The notes under the pieces are model-generated. The model ran no database searches. It was not told where the DNA came from and was given only the letters and a program-made list of their open reading frames with translations. DNA of 64,000 bases from Paenibacillus antarcticus (GTDB taxonomy: Bacteria > Bacillota > Bacilli > Paenibacillales > Paenibacillaceae): assembly GCF_001637225.1 (NCBI RefSeq), contig NZ_LVJI01000018.1, forward strand, positions 124,001 to 188,000. The letters run 5' to 3'. The position numbers were made by a program, and so were the translations under genes. Positions 1-8,274 of the stretch are shown here, piece after piece. The stretch's first letter is position 1. Each line of letters starts with the position of its first letter.

Positions 1-647
1 CGTATCACAGATATCCCTTGAATTCGTTCGTGTAAATATGATTGGATACCCGCTAATGCTTGAGATCGATCTTTTGTTAGCTGCTTCAACCTTTTATATA
101 GTATCTTGACTGCAATGGCATACAAAGGCAGCATTGCAATAGCGACGAATGCTAACATAGGATTCATTGAGAATATAATGGCTAATACGAATACTAGCGT
201 AAACATATCCAACCAAATGTTCATCATACCTACTTCAACAATATTTTTGGTCTGCTCCACGTCATTGATGAACCGTGATATGGCCTCACCAACCTTTGTA
301 TTCTGATAATATCGAAGTGATAATTTTTGTAAATGTGCATAAAGTTTATTTCTAAGATCAAATAAAATTCGATTTGTTATCAATTGAGCGAAATATTGAC
401 GGAAATATTCAACAGGTCCTCTAACAACTACAAACAAGATTAGAGCTCCCCCAAGAATAAGCATCAATTGCGATATTTTCTCTTGCACCGTAAGCGTTGA
501 CGCAATCAATAAATCATCCACTACGTATTTCATAATCATCGGCAGCGTCAAAGGAATGGTGAATTTAATCATCCCTATGATTAGTGTAATAATTATTAAT
601 TTCATATATGGCTTGATAAACTTAAAGTAAGCTATCCAATGTTTCAA
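1..647 (-). CDS. ABC exporter, N-terminal membrane domain (partial)
   Basis: The minus strand has an open frame running off the left edge. It encodes the first ~215 residues of an ABC exporter of the MsbA/LmrA/YgaD type. About five hydrophobic segments are visible, plus the fold signatures RNKLYAHLQKLSLRYYQNTKVG and GEAISRFINDVEQT, which belong to the coupling-helix region of type IV exporters. The nucleotide-binding domain would lie left of base 1. An in-frame TAG lies upstream, and the best start is TTG at 647, eleven bases after AAGGGAG. The substrate cannot be told. It diverges from the next plus-strand gene. Family assignment is firm; the exact substrate and symbol are not. Confidence 0.8.
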   Translation of the reverse strand, partial: MKHWIAYFKFIKPYMKLIIITLIIGMIKFTIPLTLPMIMKYVVDDLLIASTLTVQEKISQLMLILGGALILFVVVRGPVEYFRQYFAQLITNRILFDLRNKLYAHLQKLSLRYYQNTKVGEAISRFINDVEQTKNIVEVGMMNIWLDMFTLVFVLAIIFSMNPMLAFVAIAMLPLYAIAVKILYKRLKQLTKDRSQALAGIQSYLHERIQGISVI

Positions 648-819
648 TGAATGTAATTCTCCCTTCGATAGGACAACTCTGATTTTCTAATGTCCTAACC
701 CTTCTATTATGTATTTTTCAAGTCCATTAAATCCGATATTTATTAAAAAGTGTTCAAAAAGGTTGACTTTCCCCTGCTATAATGGTTTTATATCAACATA
801 TCGAATCAGGAGGAATACC

Positions 820-1335
820 ATGCCCAGACAATTTATTATAGAAGCTGCCATGGTCACTCTCTATGGTGAGCTACTACAACCATCCCAATCCGTTGAATAT
901 ATTGTTCCCTATACGAGCATTCTTGAACTATACGAGCTTCAGAGCACAAGTGACATCATCATGAGTAATTTAGATCATGATCAACACGTCAAGCAACAAA
1001 TGAAACAATTAACAAGTTACCTTGAAGAGCCCCTTAATCGCAAAAAAATAGAGCATGCCTTACAAATCCCGTGGACTAAAAGCACCTCGATACCTCTTTG
1101 CGATTCAATCATTATTACGGTTATCAATGCCGTAGACACTGAGGCGTACGGTGAGGATTTCGATCCGATAGAAACAGAACTCCTCTTAATTGCACAACGA
1201 CTACAAATCCCGCTTCTCACCGATCAGTACGAGTTCATTCAACGAATTATCGAAGGCGGTCTTCCTGTTCAAGTCTTTGATATTGAAGATTTTCAATTTG
1301 CTTTAGAAGATAATGTTTTTTCCCCTCGTCCATAA
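820..1335 (+). CDS. Conserved Paenibacillaceae protein of unknown function
   Basis: This is a 171-residue soluble acidic protein. The frame is open further upstream (from 709), but the ATG at 820 follows a good AGGAGG by six bases and begins a conserved-looking MPRQFIIEAAMV. From memory, similar proteins occur across Paenibacillus and are sometimes labelled ADP-heptose synthase. I see no nucleotidyltransferase or kinase motif that would justify that name. The middle holds a conserved-looking EEPLNRKKIEHAL block and the C-terminus a GGLPVQVFDIEDFQFA block. There is no signal peptide or membrane segment. It is a single-gene unit followed by a strong terminator. Function unknown. Confidence 0.75.
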   Translation: MPRQFIIEAAMVTLYGELLQPSQSVEYIVPYTSILELYELQSTSDIIMSNLDHDQHVKQQMKQLTSYLEEPLNRKKIEHALQIPWTKSTSIPLCDSIIITVINAVDTEAYGEDFDPIETELLLIAQRLQIPLLTDQYEFIQRIIEGGLPVQVFDIEDFQFALEDNVFSPRP

Positions 1336-1354
1336 ATAAAATATATACACAATC

Positions 1355-1387
1355 AAAAACTCCTTTCCTTACAGAAAAGGAGTTTTT
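1355..1387 (+). terminator. Intrinsic terminator after the 820-1335 gene
   Basis: AAAAACTCCTTT and AAAGGAGTTTTT form a near-perfect stem with a short loop and a T-run. The A-run on the other side means it could also act on the minus strand. Confidence 0.85.
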
Positions 1388-1479
1388 GTATATTAGCTTA
1401 ATAATAAGAAATTCTTACGCTTGAATCTCCTCATAAATCTCGATAGATTCAACTATACTTCTTTGCTAACCTATCGTCA

Positions 1480-1653
1480 TTATATACTTACTTCTATAAT
1501 AACTGCAATCCGCATCAATTTATCACTCTCGTCAAACTTAGCTATCGCAAATTGCTGATATCGGATTAGATATTCCCTATCTGCAAATATTTGAGGAACT
1601 GCAGGACGACGTTCTTCACGCTCCCATGCTTCTAAAATGATTATATTGTCAAC
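1480..1653 (-). pseudogene. Degraded coding fragment, unknown family
   Basis: The minus strand has a 57-codon frame with protein-like composition (it contains LEAWEREERRPAVPQIFADR and FDESDKLMRIAV). It has no start codon and an in-frame TGA just upstream. A second short frame follows upstream at 1673-1801, a TTG-started hydrophobic ~42-residue peptide containing YVLFILLGHH, without a ribosome site. Together they look like remains of one or two decayed genes. I do not recognise the family. The rest of the 1388-2056 gap shows no intact gene. Confidence 0.3.
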
Positions 1654-1816
1654 TCAACTTTTATCTTCCAATCTATTTACCTCTCTGTCTCCATCTATAG
1701 AAGCGCGTTTTTGATACACCCTCTTCATTTGGTAGAGAAGGTCCAGTATGGTGCCCTAAGAGGATAAAGAGAACGTAGAAAGCATTATTCAGATACTGCA
1801 ATAATAGAAAGAAAAC

Positions 1817-1853
1817 AGAGGACTACATTGGCAATATGCCTATGTGGTCCTCT
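1817..1853 (+). terminator. Hairpin, possible terminator
   Basis: AGAGGACTACAT pairs with ATGTGGTCCTCT (one G-U/mismatch position) around a 13-base loop, followed by a weakly T-rich stretch. It lies in the gap before the TetR gene, so it may be left from a lost gene. Confidence 0.5.
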
Positions 1854-1963
1854 TAAATTTGATTCAATCCTTATAAACAAAACGAGTCAAATTCTAGAAC
1901 TATCGTTCTCCGTTAGTTGTGTAATGGTTTAGTTTACACAAGCCACGGTCACCTTAACATCAT

Positions 1964-2011
1964 GCATTTAATTACCCAAAGAGTAAAATTGCACAATGGG
2001 CAATTAAATGC
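1964..2011. promoter_or_regulatory. 15-bp inverted repeat upstream of TetR gene, candidate operator
   Basis: The arms GCATTTAATTACCCA and TGGGCAATTAAATGC match at 14 of 15 positions across an 18-base spacer. The repeat ends about 58 bases before the TetR start. Position and symmetry suit an autoregulatory operator for the TetR protein and the exporter behind it. No T-run follows, so a terminator is unlikely. Confidence 0.5.
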
Positions 2012-2068
2012 TAATATACACCCAAGAACAAATGATTAACCACATGACGATTTGAGGTGAAAATAAAA

Positions 2069-2680
2069 ATGATGAATAAACAAAGCTTGCGTGATATCAA
2101 GAGAGAGGAGACTGCTCGCGATTTGGCTGAAGCTGCCTTCGAACTGGCGCTTGAACGAGGTTTGGACGGCTTTGTCATCGACGATGTGGTACAGCGCGCG
2201 CGTTACTCCAGAAGAACGTTCGCAAACCATTACTCCTGCAAAGAGGAGGCTGTAGCAATGGCGGCTTTAACATTTCAAGGTTACGACCAAGCGGAAGATT
2301 TTAACTTGCCTGAAACTTCTAGCCCGCTTGATGCTCTGCAACAATGGATGAAGATGCAGCTTACAGCTAATCTGCTATGGAAAATGCGTGAACTCGTGTC
2401 GCTTTCCAAGCGACATCCAACGCTAGAACCGTATATCCTAAGCATTTTTCACCGATTGCAATCGTCAGCACAGGAAGCATTAAATGATTTATACAAGGGC
2501 CGTTATTCCGAGGGGTACACTCATCTTCTTGCAGGCGCGGTTTATGGCGCAATGCTGCCAATTGTCGACGGAAGCCTCAATGTGCTACTTCCAGGGGATT
2601 CTATCGCCGAAAATCCTGGGATTACTACATTTGATCAATATTTGGAGACGACGTTCGGTTATTTGAGAAACGGCTTCTAG
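2069..2680 (+). CDS. TetR/AcrR family transcriptional regulator
   Basis: This 203-residue protein has a TetR-type helix-turn-helix at about residues 15-60: RDLAEAAFELALERG, then GFVIDDVVQRA and YSRRTFANHYSCKEEAV. The remaining helical part is the ligand-binding/dimerisation domain. The frame opens at a GTG (2057), but that GTG is part of the GAGGTG ribosome site itself, so ATG 2069 (or 2072) is the better start. The MMPL exporter begins 47 bases downstream on the same strand, so the likely role is repression of that exporter until an effector binds. A 15-bp inverted repeat upstream may be its operator. The effector is unknown. Confidence 0.85.
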   Translation: MMNKQSLRDIKREETARDLAEAAFELALERGLDGFVIDDVVQRARYSRRTFANHYSCKEEAVAMAALTFQGYDQAEDFNLPETSSPLDALQQWMKMQLTANLLWKMRELVSLSKRHPTLEPYILSIFHRLQSSAQEALNDLYKGRYSEGYTHLLAGAVYGAMLPIVDGSLNVLLPGDSIAENPGITTFDQYLETTFGYLRNGF

Positions 2681-2727
2681 TTTCATTATCGCTTATTATA
2701 TACATCCCGAGGAGGATCATAACGATT

Positions 2728-5091
2728 ATGTCTAAATTTTTATACAAACTTGGAAAGAGCGCTTACGATAAACCATGGTATTTTATTTCGGGTTGGGTCA
2801 TAGTTCTTGGAATCGTCATCGCGATGTTGGGGATTAATGGTCTGAACATAAGCTCTGAGATGAAGATTGAAGGTACAGAGTCGCAGAAAGTGCTAGACAA
2901 ACTTGAGAAAGAGCTACCAGAAGCATCCGGAGGTCAAGGAAGCGTGGTATTCACGGCCCCGGAAGGGGAGCGTCTAGACACACCGGAACGTGTGACCGTG
3001 ATCAGCGAGGCACTCAACAAGGTTTACAGCCTTGACTACGTGATCAATCCTGCTGAATTGGCTACCGCTGCTGCTGCGAATGGAGCCTCTCAAGGCCAAG
3101 GCGACCAGATGGCGCAAACCGGCGATCAAGGAGCGGCCAGTTCTGGGACAGCAACTGCTGTCCCAGCTGAAATACCCCCGTACGGTCCACTTATCGTTGA
3201 TGGGATGCCAGTTCCTGGCATGTTGATTTCGGCGAATGGGAGCGTTGCCCTGTTCCAATTCCAATTCACGGTACAACAAACTTCATTGCCTGCAGGTGTC
3301 ACGGATTCAGTTATTGAGGCAGTCATGGAAGTGGAGGATGGCACCGGTATTACGGCATTGCCAAGCGACTCCCTGAAAACACCGGGCATTCCAATTGGAA
3401 CTAACGAAATTTTCGGATTGATTATCGCTGCAATTGTCCTTGTCATGACGCTCGGGTCTATCGTTGCAGCTGGTTTGCCGATTGTCATCGCACTCTTCGG
3501 AGTGGGTATCGGCGTCGGAGGTGCTTTCGCCATTTCCAGCTTCGTCACTATGACTTCATTCACACCTGTCTTAGCCTTAATGGTTGGTCTGGCAGTGGGT
3601 ATCGATTATGCACTCTTTATTGTGAATCGCCAGCGCCGCCTTATTTTCGACCAAGGACTGACAGCACGTGAGGCTGCTAGTCGGGCTGTTGGTACAGCGG
3701 GAAGTGCCGTGTTCTTCGCTGGATTAACGGTCATCATTGCACTGTGTGGACTGCTCGTGATCGGAATTTCCTTCCTGAGCATGATGGCACTTGTTGCCTC
3801 GATGACCGTATTCCTAAACGTTCTAATAGCTCTTACGCTGCTGCCGGCACTGCTTGGTCTGGTGGGTGAGCGAATCTGTTCCCGCAAAGCACGTGAGAAG
3901 GGTCGTTCCAAGGTATCTGACAAGCAACATGGTATTGCAGACGGTTGGGTAAAAGGAATCGTAAAATTCCGTTGGCCTGTCATTGTCGGCATTGTCGTCA
4001 TTCTTGGCGCAGCCGCAATCCCAGTTACCAAGATGGAGATGGGTATGCCATCCGGCGCTACCGCCAACTTGGATACGTCCGCAAGACAGAGTTATGACGC
4101 TATCTCTAATGGTTTCGGTGAGGGATTTAACGGTCCGCTTCTCATCGTTGCTGAACCGGATAATCCCTCAGAGGTGATCACGCCGCAGGCGCTTAATAGT
4201 CTCATGCTGGATATTCAAAAGATTAAGAATGTGTCGATAGTATCGCCTCTTGGCGTGAACAAGGAAGGTAATATAGCTATCCTGAGCATTATACCGACTA
4301 CAGGACCGACAGATGCAGAAACCAAGAATCTGGTACAAGATTTGCGATCAGCCGATTCGGCAATTGCTCAGACCCACAACGTTACACTTGGTGTTACGGG
4401 GTTCACAGCGATAAACATCGATATGTCTGCCAAGTTAGCGGAGGTTTTTCCTCTTTACATTGGCATCATCGTCATCCTCTCACTGATTATTTTGCTTTTG
4501 GTTTTCCGGTCGATTCTCGTTCCGATCAAGGCCACTGTCGGCTTCCTGCTCAGCGTCCTTGCGACGTTCGGGTTGAGCACAGCAGTCTTCCAGTGGGGAT
4601 GGTTTAACGACTTGTTCGGATTTGATACAGGTGGTCCGATCATGAGCTTCATGCCTATCATGGTCACAGGGATTCTTTATGGATTGGCGATGGACTACCA
4701 GGTTTTCCTAGTCTCATCGATGCGTGAGTCGTACGTTCATGGATATCGGGGTACCAAGAGCGTTATTCACGGATATGATCAAGCCAGCCGAGTCGTAGTG
4801 GCTGCTGCCATCATCATGGTCTCGGTATTCGCAGGCTTCATATTCACGCACGACATCATGATCAAACAAATCGGTTTCGCACTCGCGATCGGAATACTTA
4901 TCGATGGGTTCGTGGTTCGCATGGCGCTAGTTCCAGCCGTTATGGCAATCTTCGGTGATAAGGCTTGGTGGCTGCCAAAGTGGCTAGACCGAATTCTTCC
5001 AAATCTTGACGTAGAGGGCGATAAGCTTATTTCCGAACTCAATGCCAAGGACAGCGCAAACGCAACTCCGAATGAACACCCGGCGATATGA
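2728..5091 (+). CDS. MMPL-family RND-type membrane transporter (YdfJ-like)
   Basis: This 787-residue transporter has the two-fold MMPL layout. TM1 is at about residues 17-36, followed by a large extracytoplasmic loop (~37-225) that holds a low-complexity Ala/Gly/Gln stretch near 110-140. A block of five TMs comes next, then a second loop, then a second five-TM block. The signatures GLAVGIDYALFIVNRQR and GLAMDYQVFLVSSMRES are the paired TM4 and TM10 motifs with the buried Asp of proton-driven MMPL proteins. It exports lipids or drugs across the membrane; the substrate is not predictable. AGGAGG precedes the ATG. It is probably co-transcribed with the TetR gene and ends at a strong terminator. 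Confidence 0.9.
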   Translation: MSKFLYKLGKSAYDKPWYFISGWVIVLGIVIAMLGINGLNISSEMKIEGTESQKVLDKLEKELPEASGGQGSVVFTAPEGERLDTPERVTVISEALNKVYSLDYVINPAELATAAAANGASQGQGDQMAQTGDQGAASSGTATAVPAEIPPYGPLIVDGMPVPGMLISANGSVALFQFQFTVQQTSLPAGVTDSVIEAVMEVEDGTGITALPSDSLKTPGIPIGTNEIFGLIIAAIVLVMTLGSIVAAGLPIVIALFGVGIGVGGAFAISSFVTMTSFTPVLALMVGLAVGIDYALFIVNRQRRLIFDQGLTAREAASRAVGTAGSAVFFAGLTVIIALCGLLVIGISFLSMMALVASMTVFLNVLIALTLLPALLGLVGERICSRKAREKGRSKVSDKQHGIADGWVKGIVKFRWPVIVGIVVILGAAAIPVTKMEMGMPSGATANLDTSARQSYDAISNGFGEGFNGPLLIVAEPDNPSEVITPQALNSLMLDIQKIKNVSIVSPLGVNKEGNIAILSIIPTTGPTDAETKNLVQDLRSADSAIAQTHNVTLGVTGFTAINIDMSAKLAEVFPLYIGIIVILSLIILLLVFRSILVPIKATVGFLLSVLATFGLSTAVFQWGWFNDLFGFDTGGPIMSFMPIMVTGILYGLAMDYQVFLVSSMRESYVHGYRGTKSVIHGYDQASRVVVAAAIIMVSVFAGFIFTHDIMIKQIGFALAIGILIDGFVVRMALVPAVMAIFGDKAWWLPKWLDRILPNLDVEGDKLISELNAKDSANATPNEHPAI

Positions 5092-5151
5092 AGTAAATCT
5101 CCATTGAAGTAGCCATGGGGAAAGCGCATTTCACTCAATGCCATTAGCAAT

Positions 5152-5197
5152 AAGCGTCGGTAAATACCTGTTGGGAAATAGGTATTTACCGACGCTT
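5152..5197 (+). terminator. Strong intrinsic terminator after MMPL gene
   Basis: Two 18-base arms (AAGCGTCGGTAAATACCT and its complement) form a perfect stem around a 10-base loop, followed by TTTCTTG. Confidence 0.9.
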
Positions 5198-5404
5198 TTC
5201 TTGTTTGCTTGGAGAAGTGAGACAACTACCTAGAGTCTTGCTCACAATTCTCTTTAACTGATTGGTTAATTTGTTTCTGTAAAAACATTTGCATAACCCC
5301 TTATCTAAATTTTTCACTTAGATTCAGAGAACTTATTAATGACTGGACAACACGAGCAACTCATAATCATGCTCCTTTGCTTAACCTTAGGGATGATGAC
5401 AAAA

Positions 5405-5527
5405 TTAACTTCTACTTACAACTGTTTCAATAATCCTGTCCGTTAAGAACTGGCTACGTAGAAATGTGCTCTCGCTAATAGCCATCTCACCACAAATGAT
5501 ATAATCTAACTCTCCTTCATCGGCCAG
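5405..5527 (-). pseudogene. Fragment resembling a LysR-type regulator effector domain
   Basis: The minus strand has a 40-codon frame reading LADEGELDYIICGEMA and then FLRSQFLTDRIIETV. This resembles the GELD-x-x-I-x-GE…PLLTDRL stretch of LysR substrate-binding domains. There is no start codon, an in-frame TAA immediately precedes it, and no helix-turn-helix half is nearby, so it looks like a decayed fragment. The rest of the 5198-5555 gap shows no gene. Confidence 0.35.
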
Positions 5528-5555
5528 TTAATTTTTTTTTGTGATTTCAAATCAA

Positions 5556-5579
5556 AGAGGCTCCCTCTTGGGAACCTCT
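5556..5579 (-). terminator. Terminator of HesB-like gene
   Basis: On the minus strand AGAGGTTCCC pairs with GGGAGCCTCT around a 4-base loop. It sits 25 bases past the stop of the HesB-like gene. The T-rich tail is weak. Confidence 0.6.
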
Positions 5580-5604
5580 AGATACTGGTATCAGTGTTTT
5601 TCAT

Positions 5605-5901
5605 TTATTTAATCTCTTCATAAACGTAATCAATATCATCATGCGATGCTACATAGTCAACGATTAAATTATATCCCTTAAGATACCACAAATCCCGTTC
5701 CTCTAAATAGAAATGAATACCTTCGACCTCTTGAGATAAGATGCCCTCGCTTGGTTTTTCAACAGAAATACCGAGTGAGAATCCTGGATGTAGACCTCCA
5801 CCGGAGCTGTAACGCGGGAAAAAACGTACAGAATCACCTGTGTTTAAATGTAGTTCTCTAATATACCAACGAGCTGCGTCCGAACTCATTCGAATATTCA
5901 T
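5605..5901 (-). CDS. yneR: HesB/IscA-like protein, YneR family
   Basis: This 98-residue protein is of the YneR (HesB-like) family. MNIRMSSDAARWYIREL, FFPRYSSGGGLHPGFSLGI and HFYLEERDLWYLKGYNLIVDY follow the family's pattern. Unlike true A-type Fe-S carriers (IscA/SufA) it has no cysteines, so it probably does not carry a cluster by the usual ligands. The frame is open from a GTG at 5910, but AGGAGG lies eight bases before the ATG at 5901, which also fits the family N-terminus. It is a monocistronic gene divergent from the bmr operon. Function unproven. Confidence 0.8.
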   Translation of the reverse strand: MNIRMSSDAARWYIRELHLNTGDSVRFFPRYSSGGGLHPGFSLGISVEKPSEGILSQEVEGIHFYLEERDLWYLKGYNLIVDYVASHDDIDYVYEEIK

Positions 5902-6031
5902 GAATCTCACCTCCTTTACATATCTATATTCCTTTTAAGTGTCTTTATATCATACCTGAACCTGAGCGAAAAATACATACAGAGCCTTATGTCTTCCGTT
6001 TCATTTGCAATAGGAATAAACAAGCTCTTCC

Positions 6032-6136
6032 AAGTAAACACGGTTATACCGTCCAATTCAAAAACGGTCCGTTTCAGCGGAAATATAAGGAATAGAGTAT
6101 CAAGTGAAACATATACTTTCTTATATTTCAAAAAAA
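6032..6136. repeat. Dispersed intergenic double-hairpin repeat, copy A
   Basis: This ~105-base unit matches copy B (58038-58146) over nearly its whole length, notably the shared tract AGTGAAACATATACTTT. The first hairpin carries AACACGG…CCGTTTC. The second pairs AAATATAAG with CTTATATTT. It ends three bases before the -35 box of the bmr operon. Confidence 0.75.
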
Positions 6137-6138
6137 GT

Positions 6139-6168
6139 TTGACAACTTTATACACATGGTGATAACAT
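6139..6168 (+). promoter_or_regulatory. SigA-type promoter of the bmr operon
   Basis: The -35 is TTGACA (6139-6144), the -10 is TAACAT (6163-6168), and the spacer is 18 bases. It lies about 50 bases before the leader peptide start. Confidence 0.6.
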
Positions 6169-6215
6169 TTTGCCATACGAGATTCACAAAATTTGCTAAA
6201 GAAAGGGTGAGTAAA

Positions 6216-6320
6216 GTGTTCAACATCACGTTCAGAGGATCTATGCATCCACAACAGCATCTTCAACCTCAACAACTACAACTGAATACTGGAGTAACCC
6301 TGCTGGTGAATTCATTCTAA
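6216..6320 (+). CDS. Putative 34-residue leader peptide of the bmr operon
   Basis: This short frame starts at a GTG seven bases after AAAGGGTGA and runs 34 codons to TAA. It encodes a Gln-rich middle (HPQQHLQPQQLQLNTG) and ends VTLLVNSF. It sits between a good promoter and a terminator hairpin upstream of the bmrC-like gene. In B. subtilis the bmrCD genes are preceded by a small ORF, bmrB, whose translation controls a terminator/antiterminator switch. By position this is its counterpart. I could not compare the peptide sequences. A regulatory rather than enzymatic role is inferred. Confidence 0.6.
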   Translation: MFNITFRGSMHPQQHLQPQQLQLNTGVTLLVNSF

Positions 6321-6418
6321 CTCATGTGTTATGTGTTTCTTAGATCTTTGAATTGAATATCCAATGTTTAGCTGCGGTTGCTTCAAAACGACCGTACGCA
6401 TGATAAGTTAGCATTTTC

Positions 6419-6456
6419 AAGACATATCGTCCGTTCATGGATGGTGTGTCTTTTTT
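6419..6456 (+). terminator. Terminator hairpin in bmr leader (attenuator)
   Basis: AAGACATATCGTCC pairs with GGATGGTGTGTCTT over 14 bases including G-U pairs, with the loop GTTCAT and six Ts following. It lies 60 bases before bmrC and 98 bases after the leader peptide stop. This is a premature terminator that must be bypassed for exporter expression. Confidence 0.7.
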
Positions 6457-6516
6457 GATGTTCAGCTTTGGATAATGAATCCATCAGCAGTTTCAACTTG
6501 AGAGGAAGTGATTGTT

Positions 6517-8274
6517 TTGTTTTCTGTTTTAAAAAAGTTAGGATGGTTTTTCCGTCAAGAAAAAAAGCGTTACATCGTTGGTATGATCATGCTGATCTTA
6601 GTTGGCTTGGGTGAGCTATTACCTCCACGATTATTAGGGAATGCGATCGATGATATTGTTACTGGCACGATCACAGGACCTATACTCATGCGTTATATCG
6701 TTTCAATCATCGTTATTCTTGTAGTTATTTACATCATCACTTACATATGGATGCACAAATTATTTGGAGGCGCCAACTTGATCGAGCGAATTCTTCGCTC
6801 GCGGTATATGAACCATTTACTTAGCATGACACCTCCTTTCTTTGAGCGGAATCGTACGGGTGATTTAATGGCTAGAGCGACCAATGATCTTCGGTCCGTC
6901 GCTGCAACAGCTGGATTTGGGATATTAGTTATGACCGATTCAACGATTTACTTGCTCAGCATACTCCTTGCTATGGGTTTTATTATCAGCTGGAAGTTAA
7001 CGTTAGCCGCCATTATTCCCCTCCCTTTTATTGCGATTGCGATGAAAATTTATGGAAAGATCATTCACGAACGTTATACATTAGCACAAGATGCTTTTGG
7101 CGATATGAATGACCAAGTTCTTGAGTCTGTTGCAGGTATAAGGGTTATTCGCGCTTATGTTCAAGAAAGATCCGATCAACAACGTTTCAAGACAATAACC
7201 GATGATGTGTATCGCAAAAATATGAACGTAGCTAAAGTTGATGCCTATTTCGAACCTACCATTCGACTTTGTGTAGGACTAAGTTATGTCATTGGACTTA
7301 CCTTTGGTATTTACCTCGTGTTCAAGAATGAAATCACCCTAGGGGATCTCGTATCTTTCAATATGTACCTAGGGATGATGATTTGGCCTATGTTTGCCAT
7401 TGGAGAGCTTATTAATATTATGCAACGCGGTAGTGCCTCACTTGATCGTGTAGATGAAGTACTAAACGTAGTTCCGGATATTGTAGATGTTGCTCACCCT
7501 ACGGTCGTACAGGATCCCGAGCGTATTGAACTACGCAACGTTACATTCCGTTATCCAACATCCACTGTTGATAATCTAAAGAATATTCAATTAACCCTTC
7601 AAAAGGGGCAAACACTTGGCGTCGTTGGTCGTACCGGCAGTGGTAAATCTACCTTGCTTAAGCAACTCCTACATGAGTATCCAACGGGGAGTGGAGAACT
7701 TCTCATCTCGAATGTATCCATCGACGAAATCGCTAAAGACCAACTTCACAGTTGGATTGGATACGTTCCGCAGGAGCAGATATTGTTCTCCAAGACCGTA
7801 CGTCAGAATATTCAGTATGGCTTAAGAGGTGCAAGTGATGAAGTCATCATGGATGCCATTGCTACTGCCGCATTCGATAAAGACCTTATAACGCTATCTG
7901 ATGGACTAGATACTCTTGTTGGGGAAAAAGGTGTCGCACTTTCGGGTGGTCAGAAACAACGCGTTGCCTTAGCAAGAGCATTCATTGGAAATCCAGAAAT
8001 TCTCATTCTTGATGATGCTTTATCTGCGGTTGATGCAAGAACCGAAGCAAAGATTATTGAAAATATACGACTCAAACGTGCAGGTAAAACAACACTTATA
8101 TCTACCCACCGCTTATCCGCAGTGGAACATGCCGATTGGATTGTTGTGCTTGAGGACGGAAGCATCATTGAGGAAGGCACACATGAAGAGCTCGTCGCTC
8201 TTGGGGGTTGGTATTTAGAACAGTATGAACGTCAACAAGTGGAGAATAAACTAACTACAGAGGAGGTGTCTTAA
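6517..8274 (+). CDS. bmrC: Heterodimeric ABC multidrug exporter subunit, BmrC/YheI-like
   Basis: This 585-residue half-transporter has six TMs (~residues 15-300), then a nucleotide-binding domain with Walker A GRTGSGKST (~370), signature LSGGQKQR (~475), Walker B LILDD (~500) and H-loop THRLS (~532). The residue after Walker B is Asp, not the catalytic Glu. That is typical of the degenerate partner in heterodimers such as B. subtilis BmrC. The frame opens at GTG 6508, but that codon abuts AGAGGA, so TTG 6517 at 10-base spacing is preferred and gives the YheI-like N-terminus. It overlaps no gene and is followed directly by bmrD. Drug efflux is inferred from family and layout. Confidence 0.88.
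   Translation: MFSVLKKLGWFFRQEKKRYIVGMIMLILVGLGELLPPRLLGNAIDDIVTGTITGPILMRYIVSIIVILVVIYIITYIWMHKLFGGANLIERILRSRYMNHLLSMTPPFFERNRTGDLMARATNDLRSVAATAGFGILVMTDSTIYLLSILLAMGFIISWKLTLAAIIPLPFIAIAMKIYGKIIHERYTLAQDAFGDMNDQVLESVAGIRVIRAYVQERSDQQRFKTITDDVYRKNMNVAKVDAYFEPTIRLCVGLSYVIGLTFGIYLVFKNEITLGDLVSFNMYLGMMIWPMFAIGELINIMQRGSASLDRVDEVLNVVPDIVDVAHPTVVQDPERIELRNVTFRYPTSTVDNLKNIQLTLQKGQTLGVVGRTGSGKSTLLKQLLHEYPTGSGELLISNVSIDEIAKDQLHSWIGYVPQEQILFSKTVRQNIQYGLRGASDEVIMDAIATAAFDKDLITLSDGLDTLVGEKGVALSGGQKQRVALARAFIGNPEILILDDALSAVDARTEAKIIENIRLKRAGKTTLISTHRLSAVEHADWIVVLEDGSIIEEGTHEELVALGGWYLEQYERQQVENKLTTEEVS

Noticed and set aside
5916..6275. 119-codon open frame on the minus strand
   Set aside because: It runs through repeat copy A and the bmr leader, has no ribosome site, and its similarity to a frame at 57968-58192 comes only from the shared DNA repeat.
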